This document shows, one piece after another, positions 28,246 through 36,972 of a stretch of 64,000 nt of DNA (its first letter is position 1; every line of letters begins with the position of its first letter). Location of the stretch: positions 3,844,001 to 3,908,000 of the forward strand of contig NZ_CP076023.1 of assembly GCF_018623035.1 (NCBI RefSeq), in the 5' to 3' direction. Under the pieces are notes generated by a model, which saw only the letters and a program-made list of their open reading frames with translations, was not told the DNA's origin and searched no databases. Source of the DNA: Cellulomonas dongxiuzhuiae. GTDB taxonomy: Bacteria > Actinomycetota > Actinomycetes > Actinomycetales > Cellulomonadaceae. The position numbers and the translations under genes were made by a program.

Positions 28246-29088
28246 ATGACCGGCACCCGCCCCGACACGATCGTCCTGGTCCACGGCCTGTGGATGACGC
28301 CGCGCAGCTGGGAGGACTGGATCCACCACTACGAGGCGAAGGGCTTCCGCGTGCTCGCGCCCGCGTACCCCGGGTTCGAGGTCGAGGTGGAGGCCCTGCG
28401 CGCAGACCCCGACGTGATCGCGCGGCTGACCGTGCCCGCGACCGTCGACCACCTCGCCGCCGTCGTCGAGTCCGTCACGACACCGCCGATCATCGTCGGC
28501 CACTCGTTCGGCGGCACGCTGACCCAGCTCCTGCTGGCCCGCGGGCTCGGTGCCGTGGGTGTCGTCATCGACTCGGCACCCACCGAGGGCGTCCGGGTCA
28601 CGCCCGTGTCCCAGGCGCGCTCCCTGTTCCCGGCCCTCAGGAACCCGGCCAACCGGCACCGCGCGGTCGCCTTCACGCCCGAGGAGTTCCACTACGCGTT
28701 CGCGAACACGCTGACCGCCGAGGAGTCCCGGCGCGTGTGGGAGCGGTACGCCATCCCGGCGCCGGGTCACTGGGTCTTCGAGTACGGCCTGATCGCCAAC
28801 TTCAAGCCCGGGCACCAGGACACCTGGGTCGACTACGACGCGGACCGGGCGCCGCTGCTGTTCGTCGCGGGCGAGGAGGACCACATCATGCCGCCGTCCG
28901 TGAACCGCAAGAACGCCGAGCACTACCACCGGTCGCCGGCCGTCACGGAGTACCGCGAGCTCGCGGGACGCGACCACTGGACCTGCGGTGCGCCCGGCTG
29001 GGAGGAGGTCGCCGACCTCGCGCTGGGGTGGGCGCTCGACCACGCCCGGACGGACCGCCCCTGGGTGACCGCTCGGGCGACGCCGTGA
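28246..29088 (+). CDS. Alpha/beta hydrolase
   Basis: A 280-residue hydrolase. The oxyanion block is IVLVHGLWMTPRSWEDW, the nucleophile elbow is VGHSFGGTLTQ, an acidic residue is in VAGEEDHIMP and His is in LAGRDHWTCGAPGWEE. Its sequence is distinct from the upstream hydrolase, so this is not a tandem duplicate. The ATG follows GAGGAG. The two genes are probably one transcript, with the products of one potentially substrates of the other; this is inferred from spacing alone. Confidence 0.85.
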   Translation: MTGTRPDTIVLVHGLWMTPRSWEDWIHHYEAKGFRVLAPAYPGFEVEVEALRADPDVIARLTVPATVDHLAAVVESVTTPPIIVGHSFGGTLTQLLLARGLGAVGVVIDSAPTEGVRVTPVSQARSLFPALRNPANRHRAVAFTPEEFHYAFANTLTAEESRRVWERYAIPAPGHWVFEYGLIANFKPGHQDTWVDYDADRAPLLFVAGEEDHIMPPSVNRKNAEHYHRSPAVTEYRELAGRDHWTCGAPGWEEVADLALGWALDHARTDRPWVTARATP

Positions 29089-29112
29089 CGGTCCCGCGTC
29101 GCCGCCCGGTGC

Positions 29113-30171
29113 TCAGAGCCAGCGGCGCCGCTTGAAGACCCGGTAGAGGCCGAAGCCCATCACGACCATGGCGGCGACGGCCAGCGGGTAGCCCAGCCGC
29201 CAGTCGAGCTCGGGCATGTGCGTGAAGTTCATGCCGTAGATCGTGCCGACGAGCGTGGGGGCGAAGAGGATGGCCGCCCACGAGGAGATCTTCTTGACCT
29301 CCTCGTTCTGCGCCAGGCCCGTCTCGGAGAGCCGCCGGGTCTCCTCGTTCTGCACCAGGCTCGCCTCGGACAGCCGGCGCATCTCCTCGTTCTGCGCCTG
29401 GGTGACGAGGGTGGAGTGCACGGTGAGGGCGTTCTCCAGCAGCACCTGGAAGGAGTCGGCGCGGTCGCTGATGCGCAGCGCGTGGTCCAGGACGTCGCGC
29501 ATGCGGCGCTGCAGCTCGACGTCGACCCGGTACTTGTCGGCGCCGCGCAGCAGGCCGTCGAGGATGTCGCGCAGCGGTCCGGTGGCGCGCTGGAACGCGA
29601 TCACCTCGCGGAGCAGCTCGTAGATGCGCCGGGACACCGCGGGGTCGCCGCCGAAGAGCTGGTCCTGGATCTCGTCGATGTCGTTCTCGAGGCCGGCGAC
29701 GACGGGCGCGTACCCGTCGACGACCTCGTCGCACACGGCGTACAGGACCGCCTCGGGTCCCAGCGCGAGGAGCTCGGGCGCGGCCTCGAGCCGGCGTCGC
29801 ACGGCGCCGAGGTCGGGGTTCGTCGCGTGTCGGACCGTCACGACGAACTCCGGCCCGATGAACAGGTGGACCTCGCCGAACTCCACCTGCTCCTCGGCGT
29901 CGAGGTACCAGGCCGGCCGCAGGACGACGAACAGCGTCTCCCCGTAGCGCTCGATCTTGGCGCGCTGGTGCCCCTTGAGCGCGTCCTCGACCGCGAGCGG
30001 GTGCAGGTCGAACTCGGCGGCCAGCGCGTGGATCTCGTCCGCGTCGGGCCGGTAGAGCCCGATCCACGCCATCCCGCTGTGGTCCCGCAGCTGCTCGAAC
30101 GTCTCCTCGAGCGTGACCGGGGTCAGCGTCCGTCGACCCTCGACGTAGATCCCGTTGTCGACGAGCGTCAT
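29113..30171 (-). CDS. corA: CorA-family magnesium/cobalt transporter
   Basis: A 352-residue divalent cation channel. A cytoplasmic alpha/beta funnel domain (1-255) is followed by two C-terminal transmembrane helices joined by the conserved loop GMNFTHMPEL (GMN motif) and a basic tail RVFKRRRWL. The stalk helix before TM1 carries three copies of a 14-residue unit (QNEEMRRLSEASLV, QNEETRRLSETGLA, QNEEVKKIS), encoded by a 42-bp DNA repeat; ordinary members have one such unit. The ATG at 30171 overlaps the stop of the DUF1990 gene, making this the third gene of the yndJ-like operon. Confidence 0.9.
   Translation of the reverse strand: MTLVDNGIYVEGRRTLTPVTLEETFEQLRDHSGMAWIGLYRPDADEIHALAAEFDLHPLAVEDALKGHQRAKIERYGETLFVVLRPAWYLDAEEQVEFGEVHLFIGPEFVVTVRHATNPDLGAVRRRLEAAPELLALGPEAVLYAVCDEVVDGYAPVVAGLENDIDEIQDQLFGGDPAVSRRIYELLREVIAFQRATGPLRDILDGLLRGADKYRVDVELQRRMRDVLDHALRISDRADSFQVLLENALTVHSTLVTQAQNEEMRRLSEASLVQNEETRRLSETGLAQNEEVKKISSWAAILFAPTLVGTIYGMNFTHMPELDWRLGYPLAVAAMVVMGFGLYRVFKRRRWL
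29299..29395 (-). repeat. 42-bp tandem repeat inside corA
   Basis: The 13-mer CTCCTCGTTCTGC recurs at 29299, 29341 and 29383, exactly 42 bases apart. It marks two extra copies of a 14-residue heptad-like unit in the CorA stalk helix. The copies differ at several wobble positions, so the duplication is not very recent. Confidence 0.85.
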
Positions 30172-30719
30172 GCCGTCCCCACCCTTCGCTGCCGTGCCCG
30201 GTGCAGCCGACGGGCTGCGCGGGCGAGCATACGGACGTAGAGCCTCTGGCCCAGCGGCACGAGTGGCCCGAGCAACCGCACGCCCGGCCACGCCGGGTGG
30301 CTATACGCCTCGACGTCGAGCCAGACGTCACCGTCGCACAGCACCACGCGGAACGCCTCCTCGCCGGCGAACGGGTGGCCGCGGAGCGTGCCGTACCCGA
30401 AGCCCTCGTCGTCCGCCCACACCACGCGGCAGGGGGCGCGCAGCGCGACCGGGCCCACCCCGAGGAGCGTCACGACCCGCCGGCCGGGTGCCGCGGCACC
30501 GTCGGCTCGCACCCGCACGCCCGCGGTGCGGTGCACCCGCCAGGCGCAGACGTCGTCCGCGAGTGCCGCGCGGGCCGCCTCGTCACCGCCGCGCACGACG
30601 CGGTGGCGCACGCGCAGCACGCGGTCGCCGGGCGGCACGCCCGCCCGGCTCCACGGCGCGCCGGCACGCTCCCGGGTCGCCCCGACGGGCGCGTACGTCA
30701 GGTCGTCGTCCACGCTCAC
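30168..30719 (-). CDS. DUF1990 family protein
   Basis: A 183-residue soluble protein matching DUF1990 (UPF0548): N-terminal LTYAPVGATRE, central VVTLLGVGPVALRAPCRVVW, and the signature GFGYGTLRGHPFAGEEAFRVVL with VWLDVEAYSHPAWPGVRLLGPLVPLGQRLYVRML, here broken into parts. The function is unknown; it is often beside or fused to YndJ-like membrane proteins, as here. The GTG start at 30719 overlaps the stop of the upstream gene (GTGA), and its own stop overlaps the corA start (ATGA). Confidence 0.85.
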   Translation of the reverse strand: MSVDDDLTYAPVGATRERAGAPWSRAGVPPGDRVLRVRHRVVRGGDEAARAALADDVCAWRVHRTAGVRVRADGAAAPGRRVVTLLGVGPVALRAPCRVVWADDEGFGYGTLRGHPFAGEEAFRVVLCDGDVWLDVEAYSHPAWPGVRLLGPLVPLGQRLYVRMLARAARRLHRARQRRVGTA

Positions 30720-31660
30720 CACTCTCCCGTCCCGGTCCGTCGTGCGGGCACCGGTGCGGCGACGCCGACGCGCGGGGCCGAACGCAGCCGCAGGGAGACG
30801 AGCGAGCCGAGGACGACGGCCAGGGCGTTGAGCGCGCCGTGCGTCGCGACCATCCACGACAGGTCCGGGTGCGGGACGTCGACGACCCCGCCGACCGCCC
30901 ACCACAGCGCCAGCAGCATCGCGACCCCGCTGCCCGCCACGGCGGTCGCCGCCCACGCGCCGGCCGCACGGGAGCCGCCTCCCCGCCCGGCTGCGCGCGC
31001 CGCGCGCCACGCGGCCGTCGTGGCGCACCAGATGCCGCCCGTGAGCACGACGGTCCCGACCAGCTCCGCCTCCTGCGACACGAGATAGCCGACGAGCACC
31101 GCCGCCACGCCGAGCGTCACACCGGCGGCGCCGGCGCGGGCGAGCCGGCTGCCACCGCCGGCCTCGGCGCGCACGGCCAGGCCCGCGGCGAGGCACGCCC
31201 CGAAGCCGGCGAAGAGCATGTGCGGCACCGTGAGCAGCAGGATGTCCCCGTCGAAACCGAGCACCGACGCACCCGCGCGGTCGGCGACGAGCGCGAGGGC
31301 CCCGACGGTCGTGACGCCCAGCGCGACGGTGACGGCGACGTCGGACACACCCCGGCGGTGGGTCCGGGGTGCGGTCCACGCGCACCCGGCTGCGAGGAGC
31401 AGCACGACGGTGGCGACGGCGAACGGCACCGCCGCCCCCACCGCGGCGGGACCGCGCGGGAGCAGCAGCGCGAGCGCGGCGGCCGCACCGACGAGCGGCC
31501 AGCCCGGCGACCTCGGACGGGGCACCCGGACCGCGCCTGCGGCGTCGAGCAGGCGCAGGCCCAGCGGCAGCACGACGACGGCCCCGAGGGCGACCGCCGC
31601 CTGGACCCCCGCGAGCGCTGCGGGGGCGAGCTGGTGGTCGACCACGGGCGTCGATGTCAT
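30716..31660 (-). CDS. YndJ-like multi-pass membrane protein
   Basis: A 314-residue integral membrane protein with about eight or nine hydrophobic segments. Conserved polar positions include HMLFAGFGACLAAGLAV (His in helix), SQEAELVGTVVLTGGIWCATTAAW and DLSWMVATHGALNALAV, which match YndJ-like proteins of Bacillus and actinobacteria. The function is unknown. It is the first gene of a three-gene operon (YndJ-like, DUF1990, CorA). The start ATG is 10 bases from a perfect 38-bp palindrome, and there is no ribosome site, so the mRNA may be leaderless. Confidence 0.75.
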   Translation of the reverse strand: MTSTPVVDHQLAPAALAGVQAAVALGAVVVLPLGLRLLDAAGAVRVPRPRSPGWPLVGAAAALALLLPRGPAAVGAAVPFAVATVVLLLAAGCAWTAPRTHRRGVSDVAVTVALGVTTVGALALVADRAGASVLGFDGDILLLTVPHMLFAGFGACLAAGLAVRAEAGGGSRLARAGAAGVTLGVAAVLVGYLVSQEAELVGTVVLTGGIWCATTAAWRAARAAGRGGGSRAAGAWAATAVAGSGVAMLLALWWAVGGVVDVPHPDLSWMVATHGALNALAVVLGSLVSLRLRSAPRVGVAAPVPARRTGTGEW

Positions 31661-31669
31661 GGTGCCATT

Positions 31670-31707
31670 GAACACACTCAGTTGAACATGTTCAACTGAG
31701 TGTGTTC
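31670..31707. promoter_or_regulatory. Perfect 38-bp palindrome at the promoter of the YndJ-like operon
   Basis: Each half is GAACACACTCAGTTGAACA, so the palindrome also contains the pentamer GAACA twice per half-site (direct repeat with 9-base spacer). On the minus strand it covers a plausible -35 (TTGAAC), 17-base spacer and -10 (TTCAAT) that would start the transcript at or very near the ATG. Best read as an operator for a dimeric or tetrameric repressor; the regulator is not nearby. Confidence 0.7.
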
Positions 31708-31819
31708 GCCCAGGGGCCTCGGAACGGCGCGCACCCGCGCCGCCCGCGCTCGCAGCCGACCGCGCTCGGTGCCGCGCTTCCCTCCGCGCCCGCACGGATG
31801 TCGGACCACGACGCGAAAC

Positions 31820-33347
<1,528 letters not shown>

Positions 33348-33378
33348 TCCGCTCCACCTGACCGGCTCCGCGCCGGGC

Positions 33379-33418
33379 ACGACGGCGCCGCACCCTCCCC
33401 GGGGTGCGGCGCCGTCGT
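33379..33418 (+). terminator. Strong terminator after GH10
   Basis: 17-bp perfect stem (33379-33395 with 33402-33418) with a 6-base loop, starting 31 bases after the xylanase stop. Confidence 0.85.
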
Positions 33419-33452
33419 CGTCCCGTCCAGGCGGGCCTCGTACCATCGACGC

Positions 33453-34430
33453 GTGCCACCCGTCTCCCCGCTCCCGGCACGTCACGGCCTCGGCGCCGCC
33501 CACCTGTGCACCCCGTCCCGCACGCGGGGCGTCGCGGACGCGTGGCCGACGATGGGCGCGTGGCTGCGCCACCGGCTCCCCGAGCACGTCGACGTGGCAG
33601 GGATGCTCGCCGACGGCAGCTTCGTCGACGAGGACGGCCGCGCGCTGCGTGATGACGACCCGTACGTGCCGGCGCGGCACGTGTGGTTCCACCGGATCGT
33701 GCGCGACGAGCCCGTCGTGCCCGGCACGATCCACGTGGTGCACCGCGACGAGCGGCTCGTGGTCGTCGACAAGCCGCCGTTCCTGTCGACGATCCCGCGC
33801 GGGCGGCACATCGTGCAGAGCGTCGTGGTGCGGCTGCGCGACGAGCTCGACCTGCCGGAGCTCTCACCACTGCACCGCCTCGACCGCGGCACGTCCGGGA
33901 TCCTCCTGCTCGCCACCGAACGCCGCTGGCGCGGCGCCTACCAGACGGCGTTCGAACGCCGGACGATGGACAAGACGTACCGCGCCCTCGCGCCGTTGCG
34001 CGCCGACCTGGAGCTCCCGACGGTCGTGCGCAACCACCTGCGCAAGGTGCGCGGGACCCTGCACGCCGAGGTCGTGCCCGACGCCCCGGTCAACGCCGAG
34101 ACGCTCGTCGAGCTCGAGCGTGAGGTCGACGGCCTGGGCGTCTACCGGCTGACCCCGCGCACCGGGCGCACCCACCAGCTGCGTCTGCACCTGAGCGATC
34201 TGGGCATCCCCATCGTCGGCGACCCGCTGTACCCGGTGCTGCGCGACGTCGACCTCGACGACTTCCGGGAGCCGATGCAGCTCCTCGCCGCCGGGATCGC
34301 GTTCACCGACCCCGTCGACGGGCGGCGCCGCGAGTTCCGCAGCGTCCGGTCGCTGCCGCTGACCTCTGCGATGCCGCCGGCGGCGCGGGTCCCTGCGGCG
34401 GTCGGCGAGCGCTCCGCGGCGACGACGTAG
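33453..34430 (+). CDS. RluA-family pseudouridine synthase
   Basis: A 325-residue RNA modification enzyme. The RluA motif HRLDRGTSGILLLA contains the catalytic Asp144. Other blocks are VVDKPPFLSTIPRG, KTYRALAPL, GRTHQLRLHLSDLGIPIVGDPLYP. There is no S4 domain; instead there is a roughly 85-residue N-terminal extension. The target may be tRNA or rRNA. Start GTG 33453. It follows the xylanase terminator and is independent. Confidence 0.9.
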   Translation: MPPVSPLPARHGLGAAHLCTPSRTRGVADAWPTMGAWLRHRLPEHVDVAGMLADGSFVDEDGRALRDDDPYVPARHVWFHRIVRDEPVVPGTIHVVHRDERLVVVDKPPFLSTIPRGRHIVQSVVVRLRDELDLPELSPLHRLDRGTSGILLLATERRWRGAYQTAFERRTMDKTYRALAPLRADLELPTVVRNHLRKVRGTLHAEVVPDAPVNAETLVELEREVDGLGVYRLTPRTGRTHQLRLHLSDLGIPIVGDPLYPVLRDVDLDDFREPMQLLAAGIAFTDPVDGRRREFRSVRSLPLTSAMPPAARVPAAVGERSAATT

Positions 34431-34438
34431 TCGACCGT

Positions 34439-34461
34439 CCCGGGCCGCCCGCCGGGGCCCG
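34439..34461 (+). terminator. Possible weak terminator after rluA-like gene
   Basis: 7-bp GC-only stem (34439-34445 with 34455-34461) nine bases after the stop. Short, so low confidence. Confidence 0.35.
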
Positions 34462-34532
34462 GCTCCCGGAGCGCCCGAAGGGGCGGGGGACGGGACCTTG
34501 GCAGACGGCCCGACGATCGTCACAGTGGAGGC

Positions 34533-35855
34533 ATGTCCACGTCCGGACCGCTGCCCGCCGCGTTCGAGGGGGACGTCCTGGTGCCGGGGTCGCCCGGGTA
34601 CGACGCCGCGCGCACCGTCTGGAACGGGGCCGTCGACCGCCGCCCCGCGTACGTCGTGCGGTGCGCGGGCACCGATGACGTGCGCACCGCCGTCCGGGTC
34701 GCGCGCGAGCTCGACCTGCCGCTGGGCGTGCGCGGCGGGGGGCACAGCGCGGCCGGGTGGGCCGTGCCGGACGGCGGCCTCATGGTCGACCTGTCCCGCA
34801 TGCGGGGCGTCGCCGTCGACCCGGTGTCCCGGACCGCGCGGGTCCAGGGCGGGGCGCTGCTCGGTGCGCTGGACGCCGCGGCGCAGGCGTACGGGCTCGC
34901 CACGACGGCGGGCATCGTCTCGCACACGGGCGTCGGTGGGCTCGCGCTCGGGGGCGGCGTCGGCTGGCTCGCGCGGATGTACGGCCTGACCTGCGACAAC
35001 GTGCTCGGGTACGAGGTGGTGACCGCCGACGGCGACGTCGTCCAGGTGTCGGCCGACGAGCACCCCGACCTGTTCTGGGGACTGCGCGGCGGCGGTGGCA
35101 ACTTCGGCGTCGTCACCCGCTTCGACCTCGCGCTGCACGACGTCGGCACGCAGGCCCTGACCGCCGAGGTCGACCTCGACCCGGCGGACGGGCTCGACGC
35201 GCTGCGGACGTGGCTGGCGATGATGCACCAGGTCCCCCGGCGGGCCACGCTCGTCGCGCAGGTCGCGGCCCACGGGCCGCTCACGCTCGGGTTCGTGTGG
35301 GTCGGGCCGCCCGACGGCGCGACGCCGCTGGTCGCGCAGCTCGACGCGCTCGGCACCCCGCTCGCGCGGCGGGTCGCGCCGCTGCGGTACCTGGACCTCC
35401 AGCGCCGGTTCGACGTCCACACGGCGTACGGCTTCCGGCGCTACGCGAAGAGCCACTACGTCCGCGAGCTGCCCGACGCGGGGCTCGAGGCGTTCCTCGC
35501 CCACACCGAGGCCGACGTGGGCGGCGCGAACCTCGTCGCCTACGGCGGCGCGGTGGCCGACGTCGACCCGGACGCGACGGCCTTCGCGCACCGCGACGCG
35601 TGGTTCGAGTACGACGCCGGCGCCTCGTGGCTGGACCCGGCCGACGACGAGCGCCGTGCGGCGACGTGCCGGCGGCTCGCCGCGACGATCGAGCCGTGGA
35701 GCGTCGGCGTGTACGTCAACGCGCTGGGCGTCGAGGGTGCGTCACGCGTCCGCCAGGCCTACGGCGACGCCACCTACGCGCGGCTGCGGCACGTGAAGTC
35801 GGCCTGGGACCCGCAGAACGTCTTCCGGCTGAACCAGAACATCCCGCCCGCGTGA
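34533..35855 (+). CDS. BBE-like FAD-linked oxidoreductase
   Basis: A 440-residue flavoprotein of the VAO/berberine-bridge type. The FAD-binding PCMH domain (about 35-205) has RGGGHSAAGW (His71) and GLTCDNVLGYE (Cys154), the pair that attaches FAD covalently at two positions in this family. The substrate domain ends in the BBE C-terminal signature RLRHVKSAWDPQNVFRLNQNIPP. Homologues oxidise sugars, alkaloids or secondary metabolites; an oligosaccharide oxidase is plausible in this context. There is no signal peptide. Confidence 0.9.
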   Translation: MSTSGPLPAAFEGDVLVPGSPGYDAARTVWNGAVDRRPAYVVRCAGTDDVRTAVRVARELDLPLGVRGGGHSAAGWAVPDGGLMVDLSRMRGVAVDPVSRTARVQGGALLGALDAAAQAYGLATTAGIVSHTGVGGLALGGGVGWLARMYGLTCDNVLGYEVVTADGDVVQVSADEHPDLFWGLRGGGGNFGVVTRFDLALHDVGTQALTAEVDLDPADGLDALRTWLAMMHQVPRRATLVAQVAAHGPLTLGFVWVGPPDGATPLVAQLDALGTPLARRVAPLRYLDLQRRFDVHTAYGFRRYAKSHYVRELPDAGLEAFLAHTEADVGGANLVAYGGAVADVDPDATAFAHRDAWFEYDAGASWLDPADDERRAATCRRLAATIEPWSVGVYVNALGVEGASRVRQAYGDATYARLRHVKSAWDPQNVFRLNQNIPPA

Positions 35856-35871
35856 GCCGAGGGACGAGCGG

Positions 35872-36720
35872 TCAGGCCGTCTGACGCCGCCGGCGCGCGA
35901 TCAGCACGAGGCCGGTGCCGGCCAGGAGTGCGGACGCGGCCAGCGCGGCCAGCGGCCCCTCGGCGACGCCCGTGGCAGCGAGGACCACGGGACGCTGCGT
36001 GCCGCGCGCCACCGTCACCGCGGGAGCCGCGGGGGCGGGTGCCGCGGGGGCGGGTGCCGCGGGCGCAGGGGCCGCGGGCACGGCCGGGACGACGGGCGGC
36101 TGGGCCGCCTGCTCGTCGAGCTCGCGCGCCACGAACTGGCCGCTGACGATGAACTCGCGCAGCTCGGCGGGCGAGGCCTCCAGCGCCACCTGCGTCGCCT
36201 CCCACAGCGCGGGCGAGGACTCGGGGGTGATGGCGTCCAGGATCCTGGCGGCGGCGAGCTCGTCGTCGGCGTACTGGGCCCTGGGCAGGCCGTTCGTGAG
36301 GAACTCCGACCACACGGCCGGGTCGTCGCTGGCCACGGCGGCCTGCACGGCCCGGTCGACGTGCGGCTTCGTCGCCGTGTTGATCAGACGCGACAGGCGG
36401 AGGCGCTCGTCGATGTGGAACGCGGGCAGGTAGCCGCCGTCGACGAACGCCTTGAGCTCCTCATCGGTGCCCGCGAGCGCCGCGGTCGCCACCCGGCGCG
36501 TCACCGTCCCGTCGGGCGCGGTCGCCTGGACCTGCTCCGCCCAGGCGCGGTACTCCTCGTCGGTCGTGCCGTGGAACCCGGCCAGGACGAACGCCCGGTG
36601 GTCCGCCACCGCGTCGGCGGCGGCGGGCACGGCGCCCAGCCCCAGCCCCACCGCGACCAGCAGCACGGCGATCCCGAACGACCTCATCAGCTTCCGCACA
36701 GCACGCACGCCTCTCGTCAT
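35872..36720 (-). CDS. ALF-repeat surface protein with sortase (LAATG) anchor
   Basis: A 282-residue exported protein. The signal peptide has a basic start and the hydrophobic core GIAVLLVAVGLGLGAVPAAA. The body has ALF-type helical repeats (AALAGTDEELKAFVDGGYLPAFHIDERLRLSRLI-like blocks, seen at about 60-100 and later near 165-200). A Pro-Ala repeat stalk follows (PAAPAPAAPAPAAPA). The C-terminus carries LAATG (codons 35968-35982), a hydrophobic segment and the RRRR tail, matching a class E sortase cell-wall signal. The start ATG at 36720 has AGGT at proper distance. It is convergent with the BBE-like gene (16-base gap). Probably displayed on the wall. Confidence 0.8.
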   Translation of the reverse strand: MTRGVRAVRKLMRSFGIAVLLVAVGLGLGAVPAAADAVADHRAFVLAGFHGTTDEEYRAWAEQVQATAPDGTVTRRVATAALAGTDEELKAFVDGGYLPAFHIDERLRLSRLINTATKPHVDRAVQAAVASDDPAVWSEFLTNGLPRAQYADDELAAARILDAITPESSPALWEATQVALEASPAELREFIVSGQFVARELDEQAAQPPVVPAVPAAPAPAAPAPAAPAPAAPAVTVARGTQRPVVLAATGVAEGPLAALAASALLAGTGLVLIARRRRQTA

Positions 36721-36850
36721 CCCCCTGCACCTGACGGTGCGGCACCCGCGCGGGACGAGCAGCCGCGGGGACTCTACCCGTTCCGCCCGGGTCGCGTCGG
36801 GGGTTTTCGACGTCTTTGTCACGGCCTCCTGGCCACCACGAACCACGGCG

Positions 36851-36858
36851 AATCGTTT
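36851..36858. promoter_or_regulatory. AT-rich CG-centred 8-mer upstream of GH5
   Basis: AATCGTTT, about 115 bases before the GH5 start, in the only AT-rich patch of that spacer. It resembles the candidate sites at 15507, 18742 and 52741 with one mismatch to a perfect palindrome. Confidence 0.3.
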
Positions 36859-36972
36859 TGCGCGATCCGCGCGGACCGCGCCGTCTGGGACCGTCGACCT
36901 CGTCCGTGGAACGTTCCCACGCAGTCGCCCGGGATCCGGGCGCGGCCCACGACGACCCGACGAGGAGTCCCG

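Noticed and set aside
31670-31707. The 38-bp palindrome read as a terminator
   Set aside because: It lies directly before a start codon and over promoter elements, with no gene ending into it on the minus strand and no loop or uridine tract; operator is a better fit.
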